Shown here: positions 32,327 through 45,329 of the stretch, in pieces
Layout of the letters: each line of letters opens with the position of its first letter
Numbering within the stretch: position 1 is the stretch's first letter
DNA from: Symsagittifera roscoffensis
Taxonomy: Eukaryota > Xenacoelomorpha > Acoela > Convolutidae
DNA length: 64,000 nucleotides
Assembly: GCF_963678635.1 (NCBI RefSeq)
Contig: NC_087062.1
Coordinates: 11,390,670 to 11,454,669, forward strand
Reading direction: 5' to 3'
Translations under genes and position numbers: made by a program
The notes under the pieces: model-generated
What the model saw: the letters and a program-made list of their open reading frames with translations, nothing else
The model's database searches: none
Told to the model about the DNA's origin: nothing

Positions 32327-32840
32327 CATTTTGAGTTGCTTAAAAGCTGACATGCTCAATAATATGAAAATTTGAATAAAACTTCTGCTTACCTAATGTG
32401 GGGTTGTAATTGAGTTTTTTCAAATACAAATATTAAAAAATGTCGATTTTTTTTGGACTTTGTCCTACTTACAGTCTGTTGATTTTCAGTTTTTTTTTTC
32501 AAATGCAATTTAATTTAACTGCCGCTGGGTCAGTGTTTCTCAATGCTTGTTCTGGCTGTTTATGAATTTATATAGGTTGCTTAAACATTTTGAGTTGCTT
32601 AAAAGCTGACATGCTCAATAATATGAAAATTTGAATAAAAATTCTGCTTACCTAATGTGGGGTTGTAATTGAGTTTTTTCAAATACAAACATTGAAAAAT
32701 GTCGATTTTTTTTGGACTTTGTCCTACTTACAGTCTGTTGATTTTCAGTTTTTTTTTCAAATGCAATTTAATTTAACTGCCGCTGGGTCAGTGTTTCTCA
32801 ATGCTTGTTCTGGCTGTTTATGAATATCGTGCGTGACAAA
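32327..32840. repeat. Direct tandem duplication, period about 259 bp
   Basis: 'cattttgagttgcttaaaag' starts at 32327 and again at 32586, with nearly identical sequence through 'tgtttatgaat'. Unit B has a single copy (36543-36785). Confidence 0.9.
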
Positions 32841-32921
32841 GGTATGAAATTTTTGTAGCTAGTGTTTTGGACTTTTCGCAGATTATTTTTTCAGCCTTTT
32901 TTTCTATCCAATATCTTGCTA

Positions 32922-33125
32922 CACTTCCGAAGGCAAGTGGCTTGTAGTCAGGCACTAGAATTTTTTCCCGTAAACAAAGTTTTTTTCACACAATCGTAAG
33001 AAATCGATCTTGCTTTATTGTCGATACGTTGCAATTTCCAGGTCCTTTCCCACTTAGTCTGGAGGTAATGCACTCCTTTTCACCCTGTGTTCTAGGGTTT
33101 GAGTCACGCTCAGACTTTCTCAGCG
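32922..33125 (+). repeat. Hairpin plus tRNA-like (SINE-like) module, unit A copy 1
   Basis: A hairpin (CACTTCCGAAGGCAAGTG, 32922-32939) is followed by 'cccgtaaacaa' near 32968 and about 70 bp later by a tRNA-like body with A-box-like TTAGTCTGGAGGTAATGC and B-box-like GGTTTGAGTCAC near 33056-33105. It probably derives from a tRNA-promoter SINE. It is not a functional tRNA, since its ends do not pair. Confidence 0.5.
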
Positions 33126-33849
33126 TATAAAATTCCGGGAAGAATTGAACAGTCTGACTGTTACACATCTCTTGTTTTTTTTTAATCCTGGAGCTTAGAA
33201 CTTTGCTACTCTTCGAATTTTTCTTTTTTTTAACGCTTGGAAAACTTATTCAGCTTAAATGACTTCGATTTATGTATGTCAGTTTAGTGAAATTATTTTT
33301 CATCGGCTTACGGCAGAAACTGATTGTTTTAACTTGAATAAACCATGTCGGTTGAAGTAAGAAATGCTACAAAAATTTATTGCTCCGAAATTTTTTATGC
33401 CAATTTTTTTTTTTCAAATTTTTCCCTTGACAAAATTATATTGGTTAAGTTTGAATTGCCACTCTTTCGTTTTTCTGCTCAAGTTTGGTTGGCTTAGTTG
33501 CCACAAAACAAGATTTGCATGTGCTGAAAGCAATTTTCTTTGTGGTTGCAAATGCAAGTGCTCATCAAGTTAGTTTCATGGGAACTTGAATTTTTTGAAA
33601 AGCGTTTTTTTTGGGCTCCACTTATGTCTGCTCAAAGATAATCGGCTCAGTTGTCTATCCAGGTTTTTTTTTCTGGTTCTGTGAGCAATTAATTGAAATT
33701 ATAAGCTCAAGTATTGTTCCTTGTAGCTTCAGGAGGGACTAAAGTTGAACCAAAAAATAATATCCTTCTATAGTTTTTTAAAAAGTTTTGTCTGCACAAA
33801 GGATGGTCGGCATTGTTAATTCTTGCTGCTAATTTAGAGCGAGCCAGTT

Positions 33850-34045
33850 GCGAGAGCAGGTGTCCTCTAATCGGGAACTGAATTTTTTCCCCGTAAACAA
33901 CATTTTTTTTTACAATTTTTACTCGATTTTTCGACTTGCTTGTTTATTGAAGCTTAAGAACTTTCATATCTGTTTGCACTTGGCCTAGTGGTAACGCTGT
34001 CTCCTTTGTACTCTAAGTTCAGGGTTTGAGTTCCGGTTAGACTCT
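33850..34045 (+). repeat. Hairpin plus tRNA-like module, unit A copy 2
   Basis: Degenerate hairpin (TTGCGAGAGCAGG), 'cccgtaaacaac' near 33890, then a tRNA-like body with TGGCCTAGTGGTAACGC (A box) and GGTTTGAGTTCC (B box) between 33979 and 34035. Confidence 0.5.
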
Positions 34046-34767
34046 GTTTTTTTTCAGGGTTTATTCAAATTTTTTCCAGTAAAAATTGAAGTGTCATTTG
34101 TCTTCTCAAGTTCTGACGACTTTATTGCCACATCGCGGAGTTTCCTTGTGCTGTAAAAAACTTTCATTGTACTTGCTAGTGTAAGTGTTGTTTATTGTAG
34201 TTTCAAGGGGACTTCAAGTTTCTTTTTTAAAAAAATGATGTTCTGAGCTGTGAGTAACTTTCGTTGAAGTTGCAAGTGGAAATCTCGTTCATTGTAGTTT
34301 CACGCGGGGACTTTAAACGTGAAAAAATTTTCATATCATTTTTTTCGGCTTAGCTAGTGTCTGCCCAAAATTTGTCGACTTAGTTGCCACATCACGGATG
34401 TGTTTTTGCTGGAAGCAAATTTCACTGTAGTTGTAGTTTCAAGTTCAAGTGTTGTTCATTGTAGTTTCAGGTGGGACTTAAAACTTCAAAGATTTTGTTT
34501 TCAGCTCAACTTGTGTCGGTGCAATGATTATCACCTTTGTTTCCTCTTCATAAGCTTTTTTCGGTTGCTAATTCAATACTCAAACATCTGGCTTGTTTGT
34601 CTAGAGTTAATTTCCAAGAGGACATGGGAAAATCTAAATTTTGGTAGACCTATTTTTTTAACTTCACAAAAACGTCGATATCTGTTTCTTATTTTTGTGA
34701 TGTACCGCAAATGATGCGAGGCTCCGCTTCGCCACTGCTTAATGGAAAGTTTTGATTTTATTTTTAG

Positions 34768-37700
34768 TCGTTTTCCATTTTTTTGTTTTAGTATGACTGT
34801 CGAATATGCTCAAGCTCTAGTTTTTGGTTCAGATTCTTTTATCACACCACGCAGAAAAAAACTACTATAATTTGAAACAAACTATAGTAGTTTTTTAAGA
34901 ATATGTCGGAACACTCGGTGCTACGTGCACAGCAACCAGGTATTCTTGTTCAATTTGAATTGAATTTTGTTTGGAATAATAGGATGCAAAAATCTCCAGA
35001 GATATTTTTAAGAGTAATGAACGTTTCGAGTAATCTTTCATAGGTCTTGGTGACTTTTTTTGTTTTTTTTTCATGAAAGAGATTAAAATGTGTTTACGCT
35101 CAATTTTAATTTTTCGCGGTATTACTTTCAGTTGCATCTGAGCTTCACTTCATGTCGTTTGTTAAAAGGAAAGCAACTTCAGTTTCGAACAGCAGAAATA
35201 AAATTTTTTGGTAAATGTCATCGACCTCTAATTTCGAAGAACGAACTTAATTATCAAAATTCACAGCAAAATATAAACATTATTGGAATAAGTGTATCAA
35301 AAAGCACCAATCATAAATTGTCCGTGAAATTCAAAAGTTTTAAGGGTATATACTTTTTCAAGAAATTTCGAAAGTTGAAGTTTTTCAAAAATAAGTCATT
35401 TTTTTCTGTTTCCTTGCGTTCATTCTTCTTTTCTAACTGTCAGTTGGCTATGTTGTAAATTGTATAATTTTTTATTTTTCAAATTGCTGAAGAGTTTTTT
35501 CGAACCACTGAAAGTGGGGAGGAACTTTGTTTTCGATTAAGTTTTAGTTTTTATACTTCTTTTACTTCCACGCAAAATCAAGTACAACAAATAATCTTCG
35601 GAAGGAGTCGAATGACAAATCATATCAAAGCCAGTTCAGTCGTTATTTGGAATTCCAAGAAATCTCCCTATCTCAAAAAAAACGGTTTAAAATTTTTGAT
35701 AAAACAACTGAAGCGATCGTACAGGCTCATAATACGAAAATAAGACAAAAGTTAGTATTATTCCAGGAATATTAGTTAGTGAATCTTTCTTGGCGTCTTC
35801 TTAAAAACGAAAATATTCAGAAAAAAATCGAAAATAAAAATACTTGATTTCAAATTTTTTCTGGTTTTTTGACTAACTTACTATCGAATGTGTTTGTTTT
35901 CTAGGCTTTAGTTCGGGTCAGCTCGTAGCCGAACGACCAAGCACTATAACAATTTTCAAAAAAATTGTGGTTGGAAATTTTTGTGCCGCTTGCACAGCAA
36001 CACTTATGTTCCGTGTTACTTGCAGAGCCACAGGTAATTTTTTGAGTATTTGAAACTTCCCAATTTCATTCATTTTTTTCTTTGATTTTTCTTCTAGTAA
36101 TAAGCAAATAATGAATAGAAACTTGTGATAGCTCGAAATATATCTTTTGAAGCTACGACGTTCTAGCTGTTTTTGTGATTTTTTTTCATTACTTTAGCAA
36201 GAGCAAGTGACTTGTAAAAGGGAACAACTTTTCCTTACACTTTCTGTCGACATTTTGACATGCTGAAAAGCTGACATGCTCAATAATTTGAAAACTTGAA
36301 TAAAACTTCTGCTTAGCTAATGTGGGGTTGTAATTGAGTTTTTCAAAATTAAAGATTGAAAAAATGTTGACTTATTTTGATTTTGTCGTTTTTCCACTCA
36401 TTCTCTATTTTAAATTCTCATTCTGCTAAGCCAAGTAAAAAAAACTTGGCTTAGCGCTAGAAAAAAAACATCAAATAAGTTTTTTCACTTGCGAGAGCAA
36501 GTGACTTCTAATAGAGAACAACTTTTCGTACCTCGTTTGTCGACATTTTGAGTTGCTTAAAAGCTGACATGCTCAATAATATGAAAATTTGAATAAAACT
36601 TCTGCTTACCTAATGTGGGGTTGTAATTGAGTTTTTTCAAATACAAACATTGAAAAATGTCGATTTTTTTTTGGACTTTGTCCTACTTACAGTCTGTTGA
36701 TTTTCAGTTTTTTTTTCAAATGCAATTTAATTTAACTGCCGATGGGTCAGTGTTTCTCAATGCTTGTTCTGGCTGTTTATGAATATCGTGCGTGACAAAG
36801 ATATGATATTTTTGTAGCTAGTGTTTTGGACTTTTCGCAGATTACTTTTTCAGCCTTTTTTTCTATCCAATATCTTGCTACACTTGCGAAGGCAAGTGGC
36901 TTGTAGTCAGGAACTAGAATTTTTTCCCGTAAACAACGTTTTTTTCACACAATCGTAAGAAATCGATCTTGCTTTATTGTCGATACGTTGCAATTTCCAG
37001 GTCCTTTCCCACTTAGTCTGGAGGTAATGCACTCCTTTTCACCCTATGTTCTAGGGTTTGAGTCACGCTCGGACCTTCTCAGTGTATAAAATTCCGGGAA
37101 GAATTGAACAGTCTGACTGTTACACATCTATTGTTTTTTTAATCCTGGAGTTTAGAACTTTGCTACTCTTGGAATTTTTCTTTTTTTTAACGCTTGGAAA
37201 ACTTATTCGGCTTAAATGACTTCGATTTATGTATGTCAGTTTAGTGAAATTACTTTTCATCGGCTTACGGCAGAAACTGATTATTTTTAACTTGAATAAA
37301 CCATGTCGGTTGAAGTAAGAAATGCTAAAAAAATTTATTGCTCCGAAATTTTTTATGACAATTTTTTTTCAAATTTTTCCATTGACAAAATTATTTTGGT
37401 TAAGTTTGAATTGCCACTCTTTCGTTTTTCTGCTCAAGTTTGGTTGGTTTAGTTGCCACATAACAAGATTCGCTTGTGCTGAAAGCAATTTTCTTTGTGG
37501 TTGCAAATGCAAGTGCTCCTCAAGGTAGTTTCATGGGAACTCGAAATTTTTAAAAATCGTATTTTTTGGGCTCCACTTGTGTCTGCTCAAATATAATCGG
37601 CTCAATTGACTATCCAGTTTTTTTTTCTGGTTCTGTGAGCAATTAATTGAAATTATAAGCGCAAGTATTGTTCCTTGTAGCTTCAGGAGGGACTTAAGTT

Positions 37701-38735
37701 GAACCAAAAATAATATCTTTATATAGTTTTTTTTTAAAGTTTTGTCTGCACAAGGATGGCCGGCTTTGATAATTTTTGCTGCTAATTTAGAGCGAGCCAA
37801 TTGCGAGAGCAGGTGTCTTCTAATCGGGAACTGAATTTTTTCCCCCTTAAACAACATTTTTTTAAACAAATTTTACTCGATTTTTCTACTTGCTTGTTTA
37901 CTGAAGCTTAAGAACTTTCATATCTGTTTGCACTTTGCCTAGAGGAAACGCTGTCTCCTCTGTACTCTAAGGTCAGGGTTTGAGTTCCGGTTAGACTCTG
38001 TTTTTTTCAGTATTTATTCAATTTTTTTCCAGTAAAATTGAAGTGTCATTTGTCTTCTTAAGTTCTGACGACTTTATTGCCACATCGCGGAGTTTTCTTG
38101 TGCTGTAAAAAACTTTCATTGTACTTGCTAGTGTAAGTGTTGTTTTTTGTAGTTTCAAGGGGACTTCAAATTTCTTTTAAAAAAATGATGTTCTGAGCTG
38201 TGAGTAACTTTCGTTGAAGTTGCAAGTGGAAGTCTCGTTCATTGTAGTTTCACGCGGGGACTTTAAACGTTAAAAATTTTCATATCATTTTTTTAGGCTT
38301 AGCTAGTGTTTGCTCAAAATTTGTCGACTTAGTAGCCACATCACGGATGTGTTTTTGCTGGAAGCAAATTTTATTGTAATTGTAGTTTCAACTTCAAGTG
38401 TTGTTCATTTCAGTTTCAGGTGGGACTTACATTTTCAAAGATTTTGTTTTCAGCTCAACTAGCTCAACTTGTGTCGGTGCAATGATCACACCTTTGTTTC
38501 CTCTTCATAAGCTTTTTTTCGGTTGCTAATTCAATACTCAAACATCTGGCTTGTTTGTCTAGAGTCAATTTCCAAGAGGACATGGGAAAATTTAAATTTT
38601 GGTAGACCTTTTTTTTTAACTTCAAAAAAACGTCGATATCTGTTTCTTATTTTTGTGATGTACCGCAAATGATGCGAGGCTCCGCTTCGCCACTGCTTAA
38701 TGCAAAGTTTCGATTTTATTTCTAGTCGTTTTCTA
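34768..38735. repeat. Tandem repeat unit B (carries the Polinton empty site)
   Basis: A second copy of the repeat that starts at 11140 and continues at 31358. At about 35766-35800 it reads without interruption through 'ccaggaatattagttagtg' and on into 'aatctttcttggcgtc', exactly the two sequences that flank the Polinton. It shares the hairpin and tRNA-like modules of unit A (at about 36880-37090 and 37800-37995). No protein gene is seen. Confidence 0.88.
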
Positions 38736-41010
38736 TTTCCCAGTTTTAAAGGTGAGTTGATTTTATGTTGTTGCCTGTTCCGGGAGGATTTGCCATTTAA
38801 AAGTTTTTTATGTGCCTGCAACTTCGTTTTTGGCCTAGCGAGGATCTACTCGAGTTTTTGCGCACTAGCTGCCTCTCGGTCATTGTTTCTCATTGCTTGT
38901 TAAGGTTGTTTATGAGCATCGTCCGAGACAAATGTTTGAAATTTTTTTAGATAGTGTTTTGGACTTTTTTCAGGTTTTTTTTTCAGCCTTTCTTTGAAAA
39001 AAAACTCCCTTCCTTTTTCTATTCAGTACCTTTCAATACAATGTTTTAATTGTATCATTTTTCAATTTATATTGCGGAGTTTTAAGGGCGAAGTGTTTTT
39101 AAGGCTTTCGCCTTTCAGGAGGGATTGGTCGTAAAGAAACAACTTAAAGAACATGTTTGTCTACAGTTTCGTTTTCATCTTAGCAAGGTTCGATTAAACT
39201 TTTTTCACCTTAGTTGCAGCTGTGGTTAGTTATTTTTAATGCTTGTTAAAGCTGTTTATCAACGTCGTCCGAGACAAAGGTATGAAACTTTTGTAGATAG
39301 TTCTTTGGACTTTTTTCAAGTCATTTTTTCATTTTATTTTTTTTTGAAAAAGAATACTTAATATTTTTTTTCATTTACACTAGCGTCAGCTTAGTGTTTT
39401 GTTAAAAACCTTTTTTTTTCTAACCTAACATGCGAAAAAAAAGTATTCATTAAAAGTGTTCACTTATTTTCAAATTTCATTGTACCATTGGAAATTGAAT
39501 AGCATCTGTTCTCTGTTTCGTTTGTGACTAGTGTTGGACTATAATCTTTTAAGGTTCTGTGACTGAGTGGTTATGGTGTGAGACACTTTATCTTTAGATC
39601 AGAGGTTTGATTCTCAAACGTAGCCGAGTTTTTCGCTTACTGGAGGCTTATTTCTACTTTTTCTTATTGCAGTTTACGGAGCTGCTTTTTTTGCGTGTTC
39701 TCTCACCAAACTTTGCAAAGGGAAGCTTCGCCTCTTGGTCAGTATCTTGTAATAAAAGGTTTTAATTGTGTCGCAAGTTAATTTAAGTTGCGCAGTTTCA
39801 AGGATGAATTGTTTTCAATGCTTTTGCTTGTTTCAGGAGATTTAGGTCGGCATAACGAGTGTCGACCCAAATTTTTTCGCTTTAGTTGCCACTCAAGCAT
39901 TGATTCTCAAGGCTTGTTAAGACTGTTTATGAACATTGTCCGCGACAAAAGTTAGAAAATTTTATAGAAAAAGTTTTTTGCATTTTTTTCTGCTGATTGA
40001 AAAAAAAACTTCCCTTTTGTATTCTTTTTTCAATATTTTGTAATGCAGTGATTTAACTGTATAGCAACTGTTACGAAGCTTTGCTTTGCCTCAGTGTGTA
40101 GTGTTTAGGAATCTAGGAAACGTCATATAAAACGTCAATTGTGGGCTGCCCTAAGAAATTCAGTTTTGGTCAATAATTTTTTGTTAAGACTGAGATTATT
40201 TTTGGTGAAAACCTTAAAACCTTTTGGTTAAAATTTTTTTGGTTGATTTATTTTCCAATTGCTTTTTTGTTGGTTGGTGTGGCGAGCAGAACCAAAGACT
40301 TTAAGTAATGACTTTATTTTACTACTGTAATCTCTACAGCTTGATTAGTTATTGAAAAAAATTTATTGAAGTAATTGAAAAAAAATTCAAAAAACTTGCT
40401 CAGTTATAAGTAGTAACATTCTTATGGATTGCACTGTGAGCGAAAGGTCTATAATATTATACATCGTCGAACCCATTTGATGTATACAATGATCCTAACC
40501 ACTTCTTATTAGGAACAACCAATGATGAAAATGGGTTAACTTTTTAGTTCTTAGGAGAGTTTGAATCATATGTCTATTCGTTCAGTTTTCTAAAATTAAA
40601 AAATATTTAGAGATTTTCTGTCAAGAAATTTTCAAAGTCTAAATAGTGTTAATATTTTGAATATGAAAGAGAGTTTTCCTTCTCTGCATTATTTGCATGC
40701 TAGCTACGTTTCATTGCATGTAATGTTGAAAAATTGGAAGTTCTTCACTACAAAGGGACAGTTTTCTCTGGCTACTGTTGCAACGTCATCTTGCGATGTA
40801 TGCAAGTCAATGCTGTGCTCGATTTTGGTTTTCAGCATACATCTGTAGGAGCGCCCGTAATGGTAAAAAGTGCAATTCCGCTTTTTCAGCTGTTCAATTG
40901 ACCAATTTCTTCCGCATTGACCTTCACCACTGGCTAAAACATGTGTTCGTCACTTCAGAAAGAACAGCAGTAGCTGGTTCGATTCCCTGACAACCCAGAG
41001 GGTCCCCTTT
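38736..41010. repeat. Degenerate repeats with a tRNA-like sequence
   Basis: No gene. Several diverged copies of a motif 'cttgttaaggctgtttatga' (38897, 39242, 39914) are followed by 'cgacaaa'. A tRNA-like stretch at 39553-39628 has GTGACTGAGTGGTTATGG and AGAGGTTTGATTCTC as A- and B-box-like parts. Confidence 0.5.
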
Positions 41011-41019
41011 TGGTACTAT

Positions 41020-41256
41020 TTTATGACATCCATTTTTGGCTGACCGATCCTAAAAGTTTTTTATAGGCAGTGCGCGCCGTTAAAACGCAATTAATTGTAA
41101 AAAAAAATCCAAAAAGTGCCTAAAAACCCTTTTTTGGCGTTTTTGAAAAAAGGAGCATGCGGGTCAAAAAATTTGGTCAAAAGAGGGTTTTTATCGTGAT
41201 TTGGGAGAGCTCAGAAAATCAGTTTGGTAGACCTAAAAAAAGTCGACAAAATCATG
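41020..41256. mobile_element. hAT-type MITE remnant, both termini missing
   Basis: Same orientation and internal text as the intact element at 4358: 'catttttggctgaccgatcc', 'agtgcctaaaaac', 'gggagagctcagaaaatc', 'gtcgacaaaat'. No terminal CAGGGGCGGA. It abuts the 3' side of the glycosyltransferase exon. Confidence 0.65.
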
Positions 41257-41262
41257 TTCTAG

Positions 41263-42491
41263 CTAAAAAGAAATTGGTAAAAACTTGCCTACTATGCGTA
41301 GATCACAGCACATGAAGCTGGTTTTGTTCTGAAAAAACTCCTGATTCAATCCGCAATGCGCTTTGCAATTGTGCTTCGCTACTGTTTCATATTCGTACAT
41401 AACGGTATAACCTTTCGGTTCGTAGGTTTCCCTCAGCGCTTCCATTGTTTCGTATAGCACTGCGTCATGTTTTGTGTTCGCAAAGACTGAGTTAATAATC
41501 ATAGGAGATCCCGCCCCTTGGGTGATGAACTTTGGCCCGAAGTCAACTTTTCGTCTCAAAATAACGTCCCAATCTGAATAGATGCCTCCGAATTTGTAAA
41601 TAACAACTAATCTTGCAATATCACTTAAATGAACGTATTTAAAACGCGCTGATTGGATTTTGGGAATCAAGTTGGACACTGGAGTGCCTTTGAAAAGATC
41701 TTCGGGGCTCATCTGAACAAAATCGATATTCGGAATTTTTTTGGTCATAATTTGAGATGAATCGCTTCTTATTTTCTCCAAATTAGTCCCGCTGTTGAGG
41801 TACAGTAACCTAAAAATCTATATTTTGACTGATGTTGCAATTATTAACTATCGTTTGAAATTCCTTCAATTAATGCTCCCCAGTGAGTTTTTTCGAGACA
41901 GTTGATTCACGAGGGAAATAGACTCAAACTGAACTTGAACTAGAAATTTTTTTACCCGCTCCAGAAAAATTAATAACCCCTATACAAGCACATACAAACT
42001 CCTCATTTTCTTTGCGAAGAATAGCCCTTTTATCCCCTATGAAAGCCTAGATGACATTTTTTGGCTAATAAATGTTTTTGGAAATATTGACTTACGCTCA
42101 AGCAACGTGGAAGGATCATGGTGTATCTTACTCTGACCTAATTTACTAACCCAACAGCTGAATGAATTTTTTCAAGCTTCCGAAAAATTGTGGATTTCAC
42201 CAACCTGATACAAGATTGGGGCATTTTTTCCGCGAAGCTCTCTAATGTACATTGTATTAGTGGGGCTATCTTGTCTTTTTCCTGAGTCTCAATAACCCAC
42301 ACATTTTTAGTAGCATCCCAGTTGCCACTGCAGGGGGACTTTTTGGGGGCAAAATTGAATTCTTCTGGAAATCGAATTGTATTGTTGATAAGAGTTGGGC
42401 CTCTTTTGAGTTGAGACCAAGTCAAAAACACCCCAAATAAAATCCAAGATGAGATAAAAATAAAAATCTGTCGGTGCTGATAATTCAGCAT
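41263..42491 (-). CDS. Alpha-1,4-galactosyltransferase-like glycosyltransferase, 5' two exons
   Basis: A type II Golgi glycosyltransferase of the A4GALT/Gb3-synthase family (sugar-binding DXD region). Exon 1 (42491-42205) starts at an ATG, has a signal anchor (IFIFISSWILFGVFLTW) and the luminal start WVIETQEKDKIAPLIQCTLE. Exon 2 (41809-41263) joins in phase and carries FKGTPVSN, SDIARLVVIYKFGGIYSDWD with the DXD-type S-D-W-D, and ends at a stop after 277 codons. The family normally has about 70 more residues with GPxLLT and FYPIxW motifs; I do not find them. Either more exons lie to the left (GTAGGC near 41290 could be a donor) or the gene is truncated by the MITE remnant beside it. Confidence 0.7.
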
Positions 42492-42729
42492 AATTTTTGC
42501 GTCTGTTGCAATACAAAAAATCACGTTTAGCTTTAAAAGTCAGCTAATTTTAATTGATAAAGTCAATCAACGTTGCTGAAAACCGCCACTGCATGAAAAA
42601 AAATCAAGAAAAACAAAATAATGGTGTTAATGAAAACTTTGCAAAACTCAGTTTTACTCAAAAAAGTTTCATGAACGTATTTTAAAAATTTCAATTTTCT
42701 TCTTATTAGTAAACAAAACTAATCGCCTA

Positions 42730-45310
42730 TCTGGGCGAAGCCTTTTATGTTTCGACTGCACTTAAAGGCTGATTACAAAGTTTGGTTGAAGTTGATGAAA
42801 TATTTGAAACAAAAGTTTTTTTTTCATGTGCTTTCCGTGCTTTTTAAGGGCTATTGACTAGAAAAAAACCCATCATGAATTGGTTTATTGTACCCGCCAG
42901 TTTTTCGAAACTTCACTACGACCGATTAGTCTGGGTGTAACTAAAGCTTTTGTTGAGGTTTTAGGGGATTGGAAAAACTACCCTAGCCATTTTTGACAGC
43001 AGGAAGAACTGCTTGATTTTTTTTTAATTTTTGCACTAGTTACTTTGCGGAAAAGTTGAGTTACGAAAAATCACACTTACGGTTCCAAAAAATCACTTTG
43101 CAAAAAAACAAGGACTTGTAAGCAAAAGCAAAGAAGTTTGACATGTTAAAGCAATTTTTAGGAGAAAAAAAACATGAAGTTCATCCAGTTTTTCAATCAA
43201 TTCTACAACGATATTCATTTCAGCCATTTTTTTGTTAAGCATATCTTTGAGACAATATTCGCCTATAGTGAAGCCTAAGATAAGAAGTTCATTCTTTGAT
43301 TTGATATCTGTTTTTGGACAAGTTATAAAAATTGACCCTTGATTAGTTGTACTTCGAGCTTGTGGTCAGTCCATGCCAAAGAGCTCAATTTTTTTCTTTG
43401 TTTAGTCTCAACTAGGTTTTTTCCGAGCTCACTGTGCTCTTAAGGTGTCGGTAAGTCGAAGGCTTTTATTTTTATTATGATAATTATGATTCCAACCATT
43501 ATTATTATGATTATACTTATTATGATTATGATGATTAGTATGATTATAGTCATTCCCGACTCCTGGTTAAAAAAATTGTCTTCTTTCCAGACGCTATGTC
43601 AAAAACTAACGATCTGTTAGAAAAAGGAAGTTCATACCCCCATTAAGAAAGAGCATACCTTCAACCACTGCTGTGGTTGCTTAAGCTCCTCAAAGTGGAC
43701 TACTTCTTACCACTTTTGCCAACAGTTGATAGATTGCCAAAATAAAATCCTACTTCCGGCCAAATGTTAAAATTATCTACTGCATGATAATTATTGGCTA
43801 GAAAAAGTCTTCGGTTGAAAACAAAATTCACGACCTTTTGTATGTGGTAAAATTCTATGTTCGGGTAATTTTTCGGACAAAATCTTCTATCGGAGTAATT
43901 AAATTTTTGGTTAATCAGTTGTGACTCATTTGGTGATCCTGTAAAGAAGTTAATGCGCTTTTTGAGAGAAAAAAAATGAATCACCAAGTGTTTAAAAAAC
44001 CCAAGCTTCATGACTAGCCGTAAAAAAAAATCGGTTATCTGATATCTTTCTTGTCATCAATTAATTTTGCTGCTAACAAATAACGTTTCGCTTCAACTTT
44101 TACAGCCTCATCTTTCTTTTTGGTTTTTATTTATTGAGTTTGTTTGCTTCTAGAGATGATCGGCACTCTCTTTAAGTACAAGGCAAACACTTTCCATACT
44201 GTTTAACTGTTTTTTTCGCTTTTCGAAACTTTTGGTATAATAATATCAAAGTGGAACTAAACTGTATGATCTGGTCTCCATAATTGACTTTTCAAGTCAA
44301 TGTGCCAAACTGATCGACTGAAAAAAATTTTTACGAACGAAATTTTTTTTTAGTTTTTGCCATAAAATCGAGTAATCAGATAAGCAGTTAGAATAACTCG
44401 ACCCAAAAATCGGTTATTTAAAAAACCCAAGCTACCTTATGGCACTATTTCTGCACGGGCTTTCGACTGATACTAAAGAAAAAATATCGAAGCCTTCGAT
44501 TATCTAGTCAATGAGTTTCATCACACCCGACAGTGTCTCCCTTTCAGAGGGCTCCGACCAAATGTTGGGGTTAGTGTTTTTATTATGATTTTTAATAAAT
44601 AAAGAAGGCTATTTTTTTGCTTACTAGAGATTTGTAATATCCATTGGGCTCTAACAAAACTTTCTTGGAAAAATTTCGGTATTAAGGCCCGCGGCATCCT
44701 GAACTTCAGTAGCTGTTGGCTGAAAAATATACCCATCATTAATTGATTCTCTATTCTTGTCAGTTTTTGAGAATTCCACTTCTGCCGCATATATTCCGGG
44801 TTAAACTAAGGCAGCTTTTGCTCCTATTGATGAGGCTTTAAAAAACAGGTAAAGCTAGTAGATGATTAGAAAAACTACACAAGCCTTTTTTGGCAGCGGG
44901 AACAGCTGTCTGAAAAAAAAATGATTCAATTTTCTTTTTTGCATTTGTTATTTACGTTCTGAGGTAAAAACAAATCACATTTACTGTAACAAAAAATGAC
45001 TTTGCAAAAAAAGCAAGGACTTGTCAGCAAAAACAAAGAAGTTTTGGCATCTTAAAGCAATTTTTAGGAGGTATAAACTATAATTTGCATCCAGTTTGTC
45101 AATCATTTCTGGAACAATTTTCAATTGGCTGTTTTTTCACTGGCGTATCTTTGAGACAATAAATTTCTTTGAAGAAGCCTAGGCTTAGTAAATCAATCTT
45201 TAATTGAATTTTGTTTTTTGACAACTTATAAAATTGACCTATGACTGATTTTTGTTGCGTACTTGTGGTCTGTTCTTGAAAATTGAGCTCACATTTTTCT
45301 GTGTTTAGGC
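42730..45310. repeat. Diverged direct repeat pair and AT-rich sequence
   Basis: Two diverged copies, about 42820-43440 and 44690-45300, share 'aaaatcactttgcaaaaaa', 'aaggacttgt', 'ttaaagcaatttttaggag' and 'gagctca' in order. The part between them contains ATT/ATG-rich simple sequence near 43465-43550. No convincing gene; open frames on the minus strand (43700-44011, 44521-44790) show no recognisable domain. Confidence 0.55.
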
Positions 45311-45329
45311 TAAAGAAGATTTGTTTCTG

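Larger units (their letters stand above)
31358..34767. repeat. Tandem repeat unit A, right part
   Basis: Continuation of unit A after the Polinton; homologous to 35778-38735. It carries a private direct duplication of about 259 bp (32327-32585 and 32586-32840). It contains hairpin and tRNA-like modules listed separately. No protein gene is seen. Confidence 0.85.

Noticed and set aside
39553-39628. Possible functional tRNA gene
   Set aside because: A- and B-box-like parts are present, but acceptor and T stems do not pair properly; treated as tRNA-like repeat sequence.
40960-41000. GGTTCGATTCC (B-box match)
   Set aside because: No plausible A box or acceptor stem at the right distance upstream.
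43700-44011. 103-codon minus-strand open frame with aromatic-rich sequence
   Set aside because: Considered as a further glycosyltransferase exon, but it shows no family motif and lacks convincing splice sites in phase.
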